Below, one piece after another: positions 18,164-28,600 of a DNA stretch of 64,000 nucleotides; the first letter of the stretch is position 1, and each line of letters opens with the position of its first letter. Source of the stretch: JACCTU01 sp963798985. GTDB lineage: Bacteria; Actinomycetota; Thermoleophilia; Gaiellales; Gaiellaceae. The position numbers and the translations under genes are program-made. The stretch covers positions 389,980 to 453,979 of the forward strand of contig CAWCVL010000009.1 in the NCBI GenBank assembly GCA_963798985.1, in the 5' to 3' direction. The notes below the pieces were generated by a model. That model was not told the DNA's origin, did no database searches, and saw only the letters and a list, made by a program, of their open reading frames with translations.

Positions 18164-19645
18164 TGCAGCTCGCGCATGTAGCCCCACGCCTCGCGTAGCC
18201 CGCGGGGCCGGACGAGCCGCGAGCAGCACGACGTAGAGCGCGAGCCCGCCCGCGGCGGCGAGCGCGTCGCTCGAGATGAGCCCGAAGGCGCCGAACGACA
18301 GCAGCGCGAGCCCGCCGACCGAAACGGCGACCCGGACGAGCGAGGCAACAGCCGCGAGCAAGGCGCGACGTGACAGCGCCAGGAGCAGGGCGCCGAGCAC
18401 GGCGAGCGTCGACAGCCCGAGCGCGAGGGCGAGCCCCTCGAGCCCCCAGAGCTCGCGCAGCGCGAGCGAGAGCACCACGTCGAGGACGAGCGCCGCGATC
18501 GCGACCGGCACGAGCACGCGGCTCCGCTCGAGCACGTAGAGCAGCGGGAACGCGAGCGAGAAGCCGACCGCGGCAATCGTCCACGGCGCGAGCACGACGA
18601 CGAGCCGCGCGAGCTCCTCTCCGACCTCGCCCGGAGAACGCGTCGCCGAGGACCGCAGCCGCGATCCGGTCGCCGACGAGCGCGAAGACGCCGGCCGCGG
18701 CGGCGATCGGCGGTAGGCAGAGCCAGGAGCCGTGCACGACGTGCTCGACGGCGGCCTCCGCCTCGACCCCGCGCCGCGTCAGCTCCGCGGTCGAGATGAT
18801 CGAGAGCGACGTCGCGGTCGCGGCGACGAGCACCGCGGCGAAGAAGTACGCGTACGAGAGCGACGTGACGGCGCCGACGCCGAGCCCGGACGGCTCCGCG
18901 CAGCGCGATCAGGTAGAGGCACTGGAGCGCGAGCGGGACCGCTGCGGCCTCGGCGAGCAGCACGAGCCGTTCGAGCGACGCCGCCGAACCGCAGCCGCCC
19001 GAGCGTCCCGCCGAGCGCGGCGAGCGGCACCGCCGAGCGAGATCGCGGCGTTCACGGCGAGCCCCCACGCGAGCGCGACGAGACCGTGCTCGTCCGCGAG
19101 CACGACGAACACGACGAGGCCGGCGACGCCGCCGAGCCGAGAAGCCGACCGCGGCGGCACCGAACCGGTTCGCGAGCCGCGAGCGTCGCCGCCGCGAGCG
19201 CGGCGAGCACCTGGACGAACGCGGCCGCGACGAGCCACGGGAGCGCAGACGCCGCGAGGTCGGCCGCCTCCTGCGGCAGCTTGCCCGGTCAGCAGCTCCG
19301 CGAGCGGCTCGCGCGAACAGCCACGCGACGAGCGTCGAGGGCAGGCCGACGACGAGGATCGCCGCCGCGTACGAGCCGGCGACGGCGCCTTCGGTCCGGG
19401 TCAGCTCCGGCACCGCGGTCAGCCGCAGCGCCTGCGCGGCGAGCGACGAGCGTGACGTAGACGCCGTACGCGGCGAGCAGCCCGTCGGTGCGCCGCGTCG
19501 CGCCCGAACTTCTGCGCGAGGATCGCCGCCGCGACCGCGCGCGGACGCCGCTGAGGACGAGGCTCGAGAGCCCTGTAAGGATTCCGCTAGCCAGGGCGCT
19601 GCGCCGTTCGGGGGCGGTAGTCTCTCCGCTGCGGCTGGTCCGCAT
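18160..19645 (-). CDS. Wzx-like polysaccharide flippase / MATE-type transporter (frame broken many times)
   Basis: Stitched fragments give about 490 residues made mostly of hydrophobic helices, with few charges apart from short loops. Recognisable pieces are SGILTGLSSLVLSGV at the start, GATRRTDGLLAAYGVYVTLV, PELTRTEGAVAGSYAAAILVVGLPSTLV, and a C-terminal cytoplasmic end RPRGLREAWGYMRELH. This is the pattern of MurJ/Wzx-family lipid-linked oligosaccharide flippases. At least six shifts break the frame (near 19440, 19290, 19150, 18990, 18900, 18640 and 18210). The exact start is uncertain: ATG 19645 is close to the divergent gene at 19656, and a later start is possible. Confidence 0.55.
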
Positions 19646-19655
19646 CCTTCCGATC

Positions 19656-20809
19656 ATGGCGAACAGAAACGACTCGGTCTGGACAGAGGAGTCGCTCGCG
19701 CAGCTGCGCGAGGACTTCGGCCCCTACTACGAGGACCGAACGGTCCTCGTCACGGGCGCGGACGGCTTCATGGGCTCGCACCTGACCGAGGGGCTCTGCC
19801 ACCTCGGCGCCCACGTCCACGCCTTCGTCCGAGCGACCTCGAGCGGCGCGCTGAACAACATCGGCCACATCCGCGACCGGCTGAAGGTGCACTGGGCCGA
19901 CCTGACCGACAAGCACTCGATCGACCTGCTCGTCCGCGCAGCTGAAGACCGCGCCGGACAAGCCCGTACATCTTCCACCTCGGCGCGCAGGCGCACGTCG
20001 GCGAGTCGTGGCACCGCCCGTACGAGACCGTGATGGCGAACACGATCGGGACGCTCAACCTCCTGCAGTCGGTCGTCGACCACGAGCTCGAGCTCGAGAA
20101 GTTCGACACCGCCGGCACGTCGGAGGAGTACGGCAACGTGCGCGAGTCGGTCTCGCACCACCACGACTTCGACGACGCGGGCTCGCTGATCCTCCACGAG
20201 CGCTCGCCGATCAACCCGAAGTCGATCTACGCGACCGCGAAGGTCGCCGCCGACTTCCTGACGATGAACTACCACGACGCCTACGGCGTTCCCGGCGTCG
20301 TGACGCGCATGTTCAACAACTACGGCCCGCGCCAGAACCCGCGCTACGTGACCGGGCACGATCATCACGCAGGCGCTCGAGCGCGAGCACATCGAGCTCG
20401 GCGCGCTCGACCCGCTGCGCGACTTCTGCTTCTGCACCGACGGCGTGCGCGGCCACCTGATGGTCGCCGCGAAGGGAACGCCCGGCGACGTCTACGTCTA
20501 CGGGCAGGGCGAGAACATCTCGATGGCGGACTGGGCCGACGATGATCCTCCGCATCGGCGAGGAGGACGGTCACTGGAGCCCGCCGCGAGATCGTCACGA
20601 ACCAGGAGCGCTTCCGCCCCGGCGCGACGGACGTGATGGCGCTTCGCGTCGGCTACGAGAAGCTCAACCTCGAGACCGGCTGGGAGCCGCAGGTCTCGTG
20701 GGAGGACGGTGTCCGCAAGACGATCCAGTGGTACGCGGAGAACCGCGAGCGCTGGCTCGGGCGCGTCGACTGGCTCCCGTACACCGCGCCCACCGTCAAG
20801 ACGGGGTAA
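19656..20809 (+). CDS. NAD-dependent sugar 4,6-dehydratase/epimerase, SDR (frame broken)
   Basis: From ATG 19656, the N-terminal VLVTGADGFMGSHLTEGL is the GxxGxxG NAD site. FDTAGTSEEYGN and PKSIYATAKVAADFL (Tyr/Lys pair) mark an extended SDR close to GDP-mannose or dTDP-glucose dehydratases; MFNNYGPRQNPRYVTG follows. The C-terminus has LRVGYEKLNLETGWEPQVSWEDG. Five single-base insertions seem to break it (near 19937, 19966, 20357, 20541 and 20588), each next to a CG step. It makes a deoxy- or keto-sugar nucleotide; which one is not clear, since gmd lies only 2 kb away on the other strand. It is the first gene of a six-gene plus-strand operon. Confidence 0.75.
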
Positions 20810-20812
20810 CGA

Positions 20813-21747
20813 GTGAGGACGCTGGTCACCGGGGGCGGCGGCTTCCTCGGGGCGCACGTCGTCGCGCGACTGCAGGCGGAGGGGATCGACCCGATCGTCG
20901 CCCGGCGGCGCCAGTACGACCTGACGCGCTGGGACGACACCGAACGCCTCTTCGCCGACGCGAAGCCCGAGCTGGTCGTGCACCTGGCCGCCGAGGTCGG
21001 CGGCATCGGCGCGAACCGCGACAACCCCGGGCGCTACTGGTACTCGAACCTGATGATGGGCGCGCACGTGATCGAGCAGTCGCGGCTGCACGGCGTCGAC
21101 AAGCTCGCTCGTGCTCGGGACGGTCTGCGCGTATCCGAAGTTCGCGCCGGTGCCGTTCAACGAGGACGACCTCTGGAACGGCTACCCGGAGGAGACGAAC
21201 GCGCCGTACGGCGTCGCGAAGAAGTCGCTGCTCGTCGGGGCGCAGGGCTACCGCGAGCAGTACGGGCTGAACGCGATCTTCCTGCTGCCCGGTGAACCTC
21301 TACGGCCCGCGCGACAACTTCCACCCGACGAACGCGCACGTGATCCCCGACCTGATCCGCAAGATGAGCGACGCGCAGGCACACGGCGAGCGCGAGGTGG
21401 TGCTCTGGGGCGACGGCTCGCCGACGCGCGAGTTCCTGTACGTCGACGATGCTGCCGAAGGGATCGTCCTCGCCGCGCTTCGCTACGACAGGCCTGAGCC
21501 CGTCAACCTCGGCACGGGCGAGGAGATCACGATCAAGGACCTCGCCGAGCTGATCGGCGAGGCCACGGGCTTCGAGGGCGAGATCGTCTGGGACACGACG
21601 AAGCCCAACGGCCAGCCGCGACGCAAGCTCGACACCACGCGCGCCAAGGAGCTGTTCGGGTTCGAGGCGCAGACACCGTTCCGCGAAGGGATCGCGCGCA
21701 CGGTGGCGTGGTACCGCGAGCACGCCGCCGCTTATGCGGGTCGCTGA
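20813..21747 (+). CDS. fcl: GDP-L-fucose synthase (two frameshifts)
   Basis: The start is GTG at 20813, three bases after the previous stop. VRTLVTGGGGFLGAHVVARL is the NADP site; HLAAEVGGIGANRDNPG is the hallmark of GDP-fucose synthases, and TNAPYGVAKKSLL carries the catalytic Tyr/Lys. NLYGPRDNFHPTNAHVIPDLI is also diagnostic. The enzyme epimerises and reduces GDP-4-keto-6-deoxymannose to GDP-L-fucose, and so follows Gmd (16421). Single-base insertions near 21107 and 21290 break it; length modulo three agrees with two insertions. The restored length is about 310 residues, normal for the family. Confidence 0.9.
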
Positions 21748-23416
21748 GCGGCTCTCACTCGCGCGCAACGAGCCCTGGATCGTCCTCGCGCCGCTCGTCG
21801 TCGCGCAGTGGGTCGTCCTCGCCGCGTTCGCGCTGACGGTCCAGCGAAACGGCTGGCTCTTCTACCAGGGCGGCGACCAGACGTGGTTCTACACCTCGGC
21901 GTGGGAGCTCGCCCACGGCCGCATCCCCGAGACGCTCGTCGGCTACCTCTGGCCGTTCGCGCTCGCGCCGCTCGCGTTCGCCGCCGGCCCTGACTTCCTC
22001 GACGGCTTGCCGGTGATCATCCTCGTGCAGGTGCTGCTGCTGGCGCCGCTCGCCCTTCTCTGTTCCTACTGGGTCGCGGCCCGCATCGGCGGACGGCTCC
22101 TCGGCTACTTCGCGGCCGCGGCGTGGATCGTGGCGCCGTTCGCGGTGCAGCCGCTCTTCGTCGGGCGCTACCACGAGCGGTGGAACGAGCAGACGCTGCC
22201 TCAGGCGCTCGGCTTCACGGCGCTCGGCGACTTCCCGTCGATGGTGCTGCTGCTGGTCGCCGCGGTCTTCGTCATGCGCGTGCTCGACGGCGGTGCGCGG
22301 GGCGACGTCATCGCCGCAGGGCTCGTCGTGGGGCTCGCGATCGCGCTCAAGCCCGCGAACGGCCTCTTCGTGTTCGCGCCGCTCGCCGCCTTCGCGCTCG
22401 CGCGTCGCTGGCGTGCAGGTCTCGAGTTCGCCCTCGCGCTCGTGCCCGGCGCTGCGTGACGCTCCTCGTCTGGAAGTACCGGGGGACCGGGATCTCGGTG
22501 CTGGCGCTGGATCCCGCCGTGCTCGCTGCCGCGGCGGAGCCACCGCCGCACCCGTCGGAGATCACCTGGTGGGAGCAGGCTCGAGACTTCGTCCCGCTCG
22601 ACATCCACCAGCTGAACCACCAGTTCCTCGGCTTCCGCGAGTACTTCTGGAGCGCGAGGCTGCTCGAGTTCATCCCGGTCGCCGGCGCGATCGCGGTCGC
22701 GCGGCGCTCGATCCCGAAGGCCGCCTTCTTCGCCGTCTGGCTCGCCGCGTTCTTCGTCGTCAAGGGATCGTCGCCCGCGGTGAGCGTGGAGACGGCGACC
22801 ATCTGGCGGCTGCTGATGCCGGCCTGGCCGGCGTACTTCTTCCTCGCCGTGTCGCTGCCGCTGCTCGTGCCGGTCTGGGGCGCGCGTCTGCCGGAGCGGT
22901 TTCCCGCGCCGCTTCGGGTCGTGCGGTGGCCGCGCCGCGCGCTCATCCCAGTCGCGGTCCTGCTCGCCATCCCCCTCGTCGGCTCGGCGCTGCTCCCGCC
23001 GTCGAAGGGCAGACGCCGCGAAGCTGCCGCTCCAGTCGCTGTTCCTGCCCGTCGACCAGGACGTCGGCCTCGCGGTCGCGCCGCTCGAGGGCGGGCTCGA
23101 CCTGAGCTGGCAGGCGCCGAAGCCCCGCTCGGCGGAGTCCTTCTTCATCGTCTACCGCTCCCCGCTCGAGTACACGCTGTCCGAGGGCGACCCCCGCGTG
23201 ATCCGGCAGGGAAAGCTCTGCGAGCCGACCGGTCACGCGCCGCGGTGCACGATCGAGATGACCGAGGTCGGGCGCACGCGCGGGTCGCGCTTCGTCGACC
23301 GGGTCGGAACCGGACAGTGGACGTACAGGATCGGGACCGCAGCGAACTGGCTGGACGACGAGAGCCGCGGCGACCCTTTCGTGATCTCGCGCCCCCTCAA
23401 CATCAGTGTCGAGTAG
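21734..23416 (+). CDS. Polytopic GT39-like membrane protein (frameshifted)
   Basis: Starts at ATG 21734, overlapping the end of fcl by 14 bases. The first loop has YQGGDQTWFYTSAWELAHG, with an acidic residue where GT39-type enzymes have their catalytic Asp/Glu. About ten hydrophobic helices follow (FAAAAWIVAPFAVQPL and others), then a soluble C-terminal domain (VGLAVAPLEGGLDLSWQ and a strand-rich tail) that is likely outside the membrane. Shifts occur near 22455 and 23010. It is probably a polyprenyl-phosphate-sugar-dependent glycosyltransferase or a relative; the substrate is unknown. Confidence 0.6.
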
Positions 23417-23754
23417 GCAGGCATTCGCCGCCGCGGCCGTCGCCGTGCTCGCGGCGGCGGCCGTTCCGTGGTCCGACGGCCCGCTGAGGCGCCTGGCGGG
23501 CGGCGAGGGCGAAGGGCCCGATCCCACGTTCGACGTCGCAGCTCGACGCCGACGCCCTGCGCGCGGCCGCGCCGCTCGTCGGCAGCAGCGCGTACCTGAC
23601 TGACTGGCCCGGCGGCGTCGCCGCTCAGCAGGGCAACCTCAAGGCAGCCGGCCAGCTGTACTTCGCCCGCGGACTTCCGGTGCTCGAACGCGCGCGCGCC
23701 GAGTGGATCGTCGTCGCGCGCGACGGGCGCGTCGTCGTCGCGCGCACGCGATGA
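23406..23754 (+). CDS. Small membrane-anchored protein of a two-gene module (frameshifted)
   Basis: From GTG 23406, a positively charged start and a 20-residue Ala/Val helix form a signal anchor; an acidic linker follows. After a shift near 23540 the protein continues with DADALRAAAPLVGSSAYL, LYFARGLPVLERARAEWIVV and ends RTR at TGA 23754, overlapping the next ATG as ATGA. The product is about 115 residues. A homologous-looking protein at 46028-46471 also precedes a polytopic membrane protein and has a similar LLPAIVVDRLEDATVVV strand pattern. It is probably an accessory subunit; no known family is recognised. Confidence 0.5.
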
Positions 23755-25074
23755 GCCTCGTCGCCGGCGTCCTCGCGGTCAACGCGGCGTTCCTCGCCGT
23801 CGGCTACGCGCTCCTCGGCCCGGCGCGGTGGCGCGCCTCCTGGGCGGGTGTCGCGCTGCTCGTCGGCGCCGGCAGCGTGGGCACGCTGGTCTTCTTCGCG
23901 ACGATCGTCGGGCTCCGGGCGAACCTCGCGGTCGCGGCGGCGATTGCGGCTGCTCGTTGCCGCCGGCGGACTGGTCTTCTGGCGACGTGCGCCGAGCGCA
24001 CGCGGAGAGGCGTCTCCTGCCCGCGCTCTGGGCCCGCTGACGGGAGCCGCGTTCGGCGTCGTCGCGGCGGTGTGCGCCGTCGGCGTCGTCGGCGGCTTCC
24101 GCTCGAGCCCCTGGCTCGACGACGTGTGGGGGATCTGGCTGCCGAAGGGGCTCGCGCTCTGGCACCACGGGCTCGACGAGCGGCTCTTCGCGCCGAACGG
24201 CGAGTACGTGACGTTCGGCGTTCCCGACTACCCGCTCTGGTGGTCGGTGGTCACGAGCCTGGACGTGCAGGCGGTGGGCAGCCTCGACGTGCGCGTCGTG
24301 TGCGCGCAGCTCGCGCTGCTGACGGTCGCGTTCGTCGGCGCGGTCGCGCGGCTGCTCTGGGACTGCGTCCGGCCGCCCCGTCGCTGGCGGGCTCGCTGCT
24401 CTTGCTCGTCCTCTCCCCCGAACTGTGGCGGCACGTCCAGGGCGGCCTCGCGGACCTCCCGCTCGCGATCTACCTCGCGCTCGCGGTGCTGGCGGGCGCG
24501 CGGTGGCTGCGGACGCGCGAGCCGTTCCTGCTCGCGCTCGCCGGTCTCGCTCGCGTCGCGCTGCAGATCAAGACCGAGGCGCTGGTCGAGGTGGCTGCGC
24601 TCGTGCTCGTCGCGCGTCCTCTTCGCGCGCCGGCGTGCCGTGTGGGCGCCGCTGCGCGCCACGCTGGTGGCGCTGCCGTGGCTGCCGTGGCTCCGCTGGC
24701 GTGTCTGCACGACGTGCCGGGTCGCTCACCCGTGCTGGATTGGATCTCCCCGAGCGTGCTGTCATCGAGTGCCGACCGGCTACGCCCAGCGGTCGGCGAC
24801 CTCGCCAGGCCGATGCTCGACCCGACGCTGGCTGCTTGTCGTGCCGCTATTCGTCTCGCTTTCGCTCGTCGGACTGATCCGGACCAGACGGCTGGCCTGG
24901 TCCGCAGGGCTGCTCTGGCTCACGCTGACCTTTGCCTTTCTCGTGTGGGCGTACTGGGTCAATCGCGACGCGATCGGCTTTCTCTTGGCGACCTCCGCCT
25001 ACCGGACGATCGATCCGATCGTGTTAACCGCCGCCGTCTTCGTCCCCGTCCTTGCGGACCGGTTATTGCGGTGA
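23751..25074 (+). CDS. Polytopic membrane protein, GT39-like, large subunit of the two-gene module (frame broken)
   Basis: ATG 23751. The restored protein of about 440 residues has an N-terminal pair of helices, a loop SSPWLDDVWGIWLPKGLALW (acidic pair and Trp-rich, matching EWDGWAIWGTK in the paralogue at 46468), then LSPELWRHVQGGLADLPLAIYLAL and further helices ending at LADRLLR. Five or more shifts (near 23945, 24370, 24600, 24705 and 24830) break it. The conserved first-loop acidic residues and the position next to a small anchored protein suggest a membrane glycosyltransferase complex. Substrate unknown. Confidence 0.5.
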
Positions 25075-26364
25075 GCCGACTCGCTCTTGCGGCCGGCGTC
25101 GGCACGTTCGCGCTGCTCTGCTGCGCGCTTGGTTCGACGTTTGCGGCGGACGAGGTCGTGCACTCCCCCATTCGGCCGGAAGGAGTCTGGCGTTGGGTCC
25201 TGGTCGGCTCGATCGCAGGGGCTTTTCTGCTGTTTCTGTTGGGTCTTTGGCTCGTACGACGAAGAGGCGCACCGCTCGCAGCCGTGGTGGCGATTGCCGC
25301 GGCGATCCAGATGGCCCCACTGGCGGTGCCGCTGCTCCTTTCGACGGATGTGTACGGCTACTGGGAGTCAGGCTGGATCGCCGCGGTCGCCGACAAGAGC
25401 CCGTACGACCACCCTCCAGGCGAGTTTCTCGAGAACCCGGCAAACGCGCACCGTGGTGCAGCCTGGAACGACTACCCGACCTGGTACGGCCCCGTCTTCG
25501 TGGCGGCAACCGAAGCGCAGGCCGAGCTCGTCGACACCCGGGCAGGTGTCGTCCGGTTCTACAAGCTCCTCGCCGCGCTCGCGATGCTCGCGGTCGTGGG
25601 GCTCACCGCGTACTGCGCCCGGCGAAAGGCCTACGCGAGCCGCGTTCGTCGGTTGGAACCCGCTCCTCGCGCTGCACTTCGCAGGCGGGGGCCACAACGA
25701 CGTTTGGATGATCGCGCTCTTTCTCGGGTCCTTAGCCGCCTGGAGGAGCGGCCGACGACAGATCGCCGGCGTCCTCTGGGTGCTGTCGATCGCGATCAAG
25801 TGGGTGCCCCTGATGTGGGTGCCGCTCGACGTGCTCGCGAACCGGAAGACTGGCGCGCGGCCCCCGTGGCTCGGGCTCGCGCTCGGGCTCGGAGCCGTCG
25901 CGGTCATGGCTACCTGGCTCTTCGGTCTCTCATGGCTCGATTCGTTCTCTCCGATCGGCGACCAACTCGGCCTCTCGAGCTCGACGAGCATCACGTTTCA
26001 CGTCGCGTCGCTCGTCGACGTACCGGTGCTCTGGGTCGGCCGAGGCTTCCTCGTGCTCTTCGTCGCCGCCTACTGCGCGCTCCTCATCCAGGCGTGGCGT
26101 GGCCGATCGCGAAGGGCACTCGCCACGGCGCTCCTGCTCTGCTCGGTCGCGTGGCTAGGACCGTGGTACATCCTCTGGTGCGTGCCGCTGGCAGCCATCG
26201 AGGAGGACGACGCTGCCGAGGCGCTGTCGCTCGGCCTGACAGCGTTTCTCCTACGGGACGTGCTGCCGATCCCTGCTCCTCAGCGGAATCGTTCCTCCAG
26301 CAGCGCGAGTCGCTGCGCGAGGATCGTGCTCTGGTCGGAGAGCCGTGAGATCACGGTCGAGTAG
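25071..26364 (+). CDS. GT87/PimE-like polyprenol-phosphate-dependent mannosyltransferase-like membrane protein (one frameshift)
   Basis: GTG 25071 overlaps the previous stop. The first large loop has LLSTDVYGYWESGWIAA and KSPYDHPPGEF, the acidic ST-D-Y motif of GT87-type enzymes; VLWVLSIAIKWVPLMWVPL and LGPWYILWCVPLAA are later helix/loop landmarks. These enzymes add mannose-like sugars from polyprenyl phosphate on the outer face. One shift lies near 25645. Its first 600 bases use more A/T at third positions than the neighbours, which may hint at a different origin. The stop at 26362 lies inside the convergent DUF2304 gene, an 85-base overlap. Confidence 0.6.
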
Positions 26365-26622
26365 TGCAGCAGCACGAGCAGGATGAAGAGGATCCCGACC
26401 GCGAAGAGGATCGCCGGCGGGTAGCCGCTGATCCCGAACCAGCCGGCGATCGTGTTCAGCCCGCCGCGCCAGATGCGACAGGACGAGCAGCACGACGCCC
26501 GTCAGCAGCCAGAGCAGCGCGTAGCGCTCGCGCAGGCGCCGCGAGCGGATCAGCTCGAAGACGACGAGCAGCAGGAGCAGCGACGCGATCGCCGCCGCGA
26601 TCGAGACGCGCAAAGGGGTCAA
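26280..26622 (-). CDS. DUF2304 small membrane protein (one frameshift)
   Basis: About 114 residues. It starts at TTG 26622, overlapping the GT2 stop as TTGA, with LRVSIAAAIASLLLLLVVFE as the first helix, then RSRRLRERYALLWLLTG, typical of DUF2304. After a shift near 26468 the other frame continues NTIAGWFGISGYPPAILFA, a second and third helix and a coiled end, with the stop at 26280. DUF2304 proteins are commonly encoded right after a GT2 enzyme and are thought to assist it in the membrane; that context holds here. Confidence 0.75.
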
Positions 26623-27378
26623 TCGAGCGGGACCGCCTTGCGCCGGAACAGCGCGACGAAGATCGCGAGCACGACCTTGACCATGTAGTACACCGACTGG
26701 ACGGTGGTGATCGACGAGCGGCCGCTCTCGCGCGCGCGCATCGCGACGGGCACCTCCTGCAGGCGCAGTCTGTGCTTGAAGACCATGACGGTTGCCTCGG
26801 CCTCGGGGTAGTCGTGCGGGTAGTCGGCGGCGAACAGCCGGATCCCGAGCCGGTTCGCGGCCTGGAAACCCGACGTCGGATCGGTGATGCGCTGCCGCGT
26901 CAGCGCAGAGACGATCCACGCAAGCAGGCGGATCCCCGCGCGCCGCGACCGCGACGAGCGATACCCGTCCCCGCCCATGAAGCGCGAGCCGACGGCGACG
27001 TCCGCCTCGTCGGCGAGCACCGGGCGCAGGATCGCGTCGAGCTCCGCTGGGTCGTGCTGGCCGTCGCCGTCGGCGCGGACCGCGACGTCGAACCCCTGCT
27101 CCCACGCGTAGCGAAAGCCGGTCTGCACCGCGCCGCCGATGCCGAGGTTGAACGGAAGCGAGATCACCTTCGCGCCCGCAGACCTGCGCGATCTCCGCGG
27201 TGCGGTCGGTCGAGCCGTCGTCGACGACGACGACGCGAAGCCCGGGGTCGTAGGCCGCGAGCTCGCCGACGACGCTCGCGATCGAAGCCTCCTCGTTGAA
27301 CGCGGGGACGATCGCGACGCGGCGCAGCGCCCGCAGCCGTTCCGTGTCCAGCGCCGGAACCTCCAGCACCTCGGTCAC
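26619..27378 (-). CDS. GT2 family glycosyltransferase, DPM1-like (one frameshift)
   Basis: GTG 27378 overlaps the previous stop. AIVPAFNEEASIASVVGEL and VVVDDGSTDRTAEIA are the UDP/GDP-sugar binding strands; after a shift near 27185 the protein continues FNLGIGGAVQTGFRYA, RADGDGQHDPAEL (the DxD-like metal site) and DPTSGFQAANR, all typical of polyprenyl-phosphate mannosyl/glucosyl synthases. It probably makes a polyprenyl-phosphate sugar used by the membrane glycosyltransferases in this locus. A C-terminal hydrophobic helix precedes the stop. DUF2304 follows directly. Confidence 0.8.
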
Positions 27379-28580
27379 GCGACCGGCTCCCGCACGCCCA
27401 GCCCGATCAAGTCCAAGAGGCGTCGCGCACGGTGCGCGTACGTGTGCTCGTCGAGAGCGCGCTCGCGCGCCCGCGCGCCGAGCTCCTCCGCAGCGCCGGG
27501 ATCGCCGAGCAGCTCGCGGTACGCCGCGGTCGCACCGTCGGCGTCTTCGACCACGAGGAGCTCGCGGCCGGGCTCGAACCACGTCTCGATCCCGTCGTGC
27601 GGGTTCGAGACGATCGCCGCGCCCGCCATCGCGAGCTCGAACGGGCGCGCGGTCGACGACGCACGCACGGTCGCGTGCGCGCGGCGCGTCACGTTGAGCG
27701 CGATGCGCGTCGACGAGATCGCGCGGTTGAACGCGTTGAACGGGATCACGCCGAGTTGGCGGGCGCGGCCGATGTCGCCCTGGAAGTCCTCGCCGCCGAG
27801 TGCGAAGTCCACCTCGGGCAAACGGCGCGACGGCTCGCCGACGAGCTCGCGCATCCACTCGCGGCGGAACTTGTCCCCGTAGCCGTAGAAGAAGACGTCG
27901 TGCTCCTTCTCGACCGGCAGCGGCTTGAAGAGCTCCGGGTCGGCCGCCCAGAAGAGCGCCTCGGCGCGGCGCGCGCCGAGCTCGCGCAGCCGGTCGAGCC
28001 CGCCCTCCGAGTTCGAGACGACGAGGTCGTACTCACCCGGGTCGGCGCCGTAGTAGTAGTTGAAGCCGGTGTCCATCCCGCCGAACTCGGGCAGGCTCAT
28101 CGGGACGTCGCCGTCGTAGAAGACGACGGGCACGCCGAAGCGCTCGCGAAGCGCGGTCGGGATGCCGCGCAGGTGCGACATCGGCACCGTGAAGACGAGC
28201 ACGGCGTCGACGTCGCCCTCGCGCTCGAGGATCCGCTCGACGTGCCGCTGCCAGCGCGGCGTGACCCAGCGCCAGACGACTTCGCGGATGAACTTGTCGG
28301 TGTCGCCCGGGTCGGACTCCTCGCGGCGGAGATAGCGGTCGCCCTTGAGGCGCGCCCACGTGTCGCGCGCTCGGGCGAAGCTCTCGCCCTCGAAGTAGGC
28401 CGGGTTCGGTGCGGTCCGCCACCACGGGGACTCGACAGCTCGGCCGCGGTAGGGGGTCACGATCAGGTCGACGCCGACCTCGTAGAGACCCTTCCAGAGC
28501 TGCCACCACGCCGGCGTGCAGCCGTACCGGAAGTCGAGGTCGATCGCCGAGGCGACCGCGAGGATCTTCGGGGCCTTCAC
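27375..28580 (-). CDS. CgeB-like glycosyltransferase (GT-B)
   Basis: An intact 401-residue protein. The N-terminal half has RYGCTPAWWQLWKGLYEVG and VFYDGDVPMSLPEFGG; the C-terminal half has RRAHATVRASSTARPFELAMAG and the late VEDADGATAAYRELL, the pattern of glycosyl transferases group 1_2 (CgeB, spore-maturation type). These transfer sugars from nucleotide donors with a GT-B fold. The GTG start at 28580 is 20 bases after the methyltransferase stop and the TGA overlaps the GT2 start. Its sugar is unknown. Confidence 0.7.
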   Translation of the reverse strand: MKAPKILAVASAIDLDFRYGCTPAWWQLWKGLYEVGVDLIVTPYRGRAVESPWWRTAPNPAYFEGESFARARDTWARLKGDRYLRREESDPGDTDKFIREVVWRWVTPRWQRHVERILEREGDVDAVLVFTVPMSHLRGIPTALRERFGVPVVFYDGDVPMSLPEFGGMDTGFNYYYGADPGEYDLVVSNSEGGLDRLRELGARRAEALFWAADPELFKPLPVEKEHDVFFYGYGDKFRREWMRELVGEPSRRLPEVDFALGGEDFQGDIGRARQLGVIPFNAFNRAISSTRIALNVTRRAHATVRASSTARPFELAMAGAAIVSNPHDGIETWFEPGRELLVVEDADGATAAYRELLGDPGAAEELGARARERALDEHTYAHRARRLLDLIGLGVREPVA

Positions 28581-28600
28581 CGCGCCCGATTTTGCCCGAG

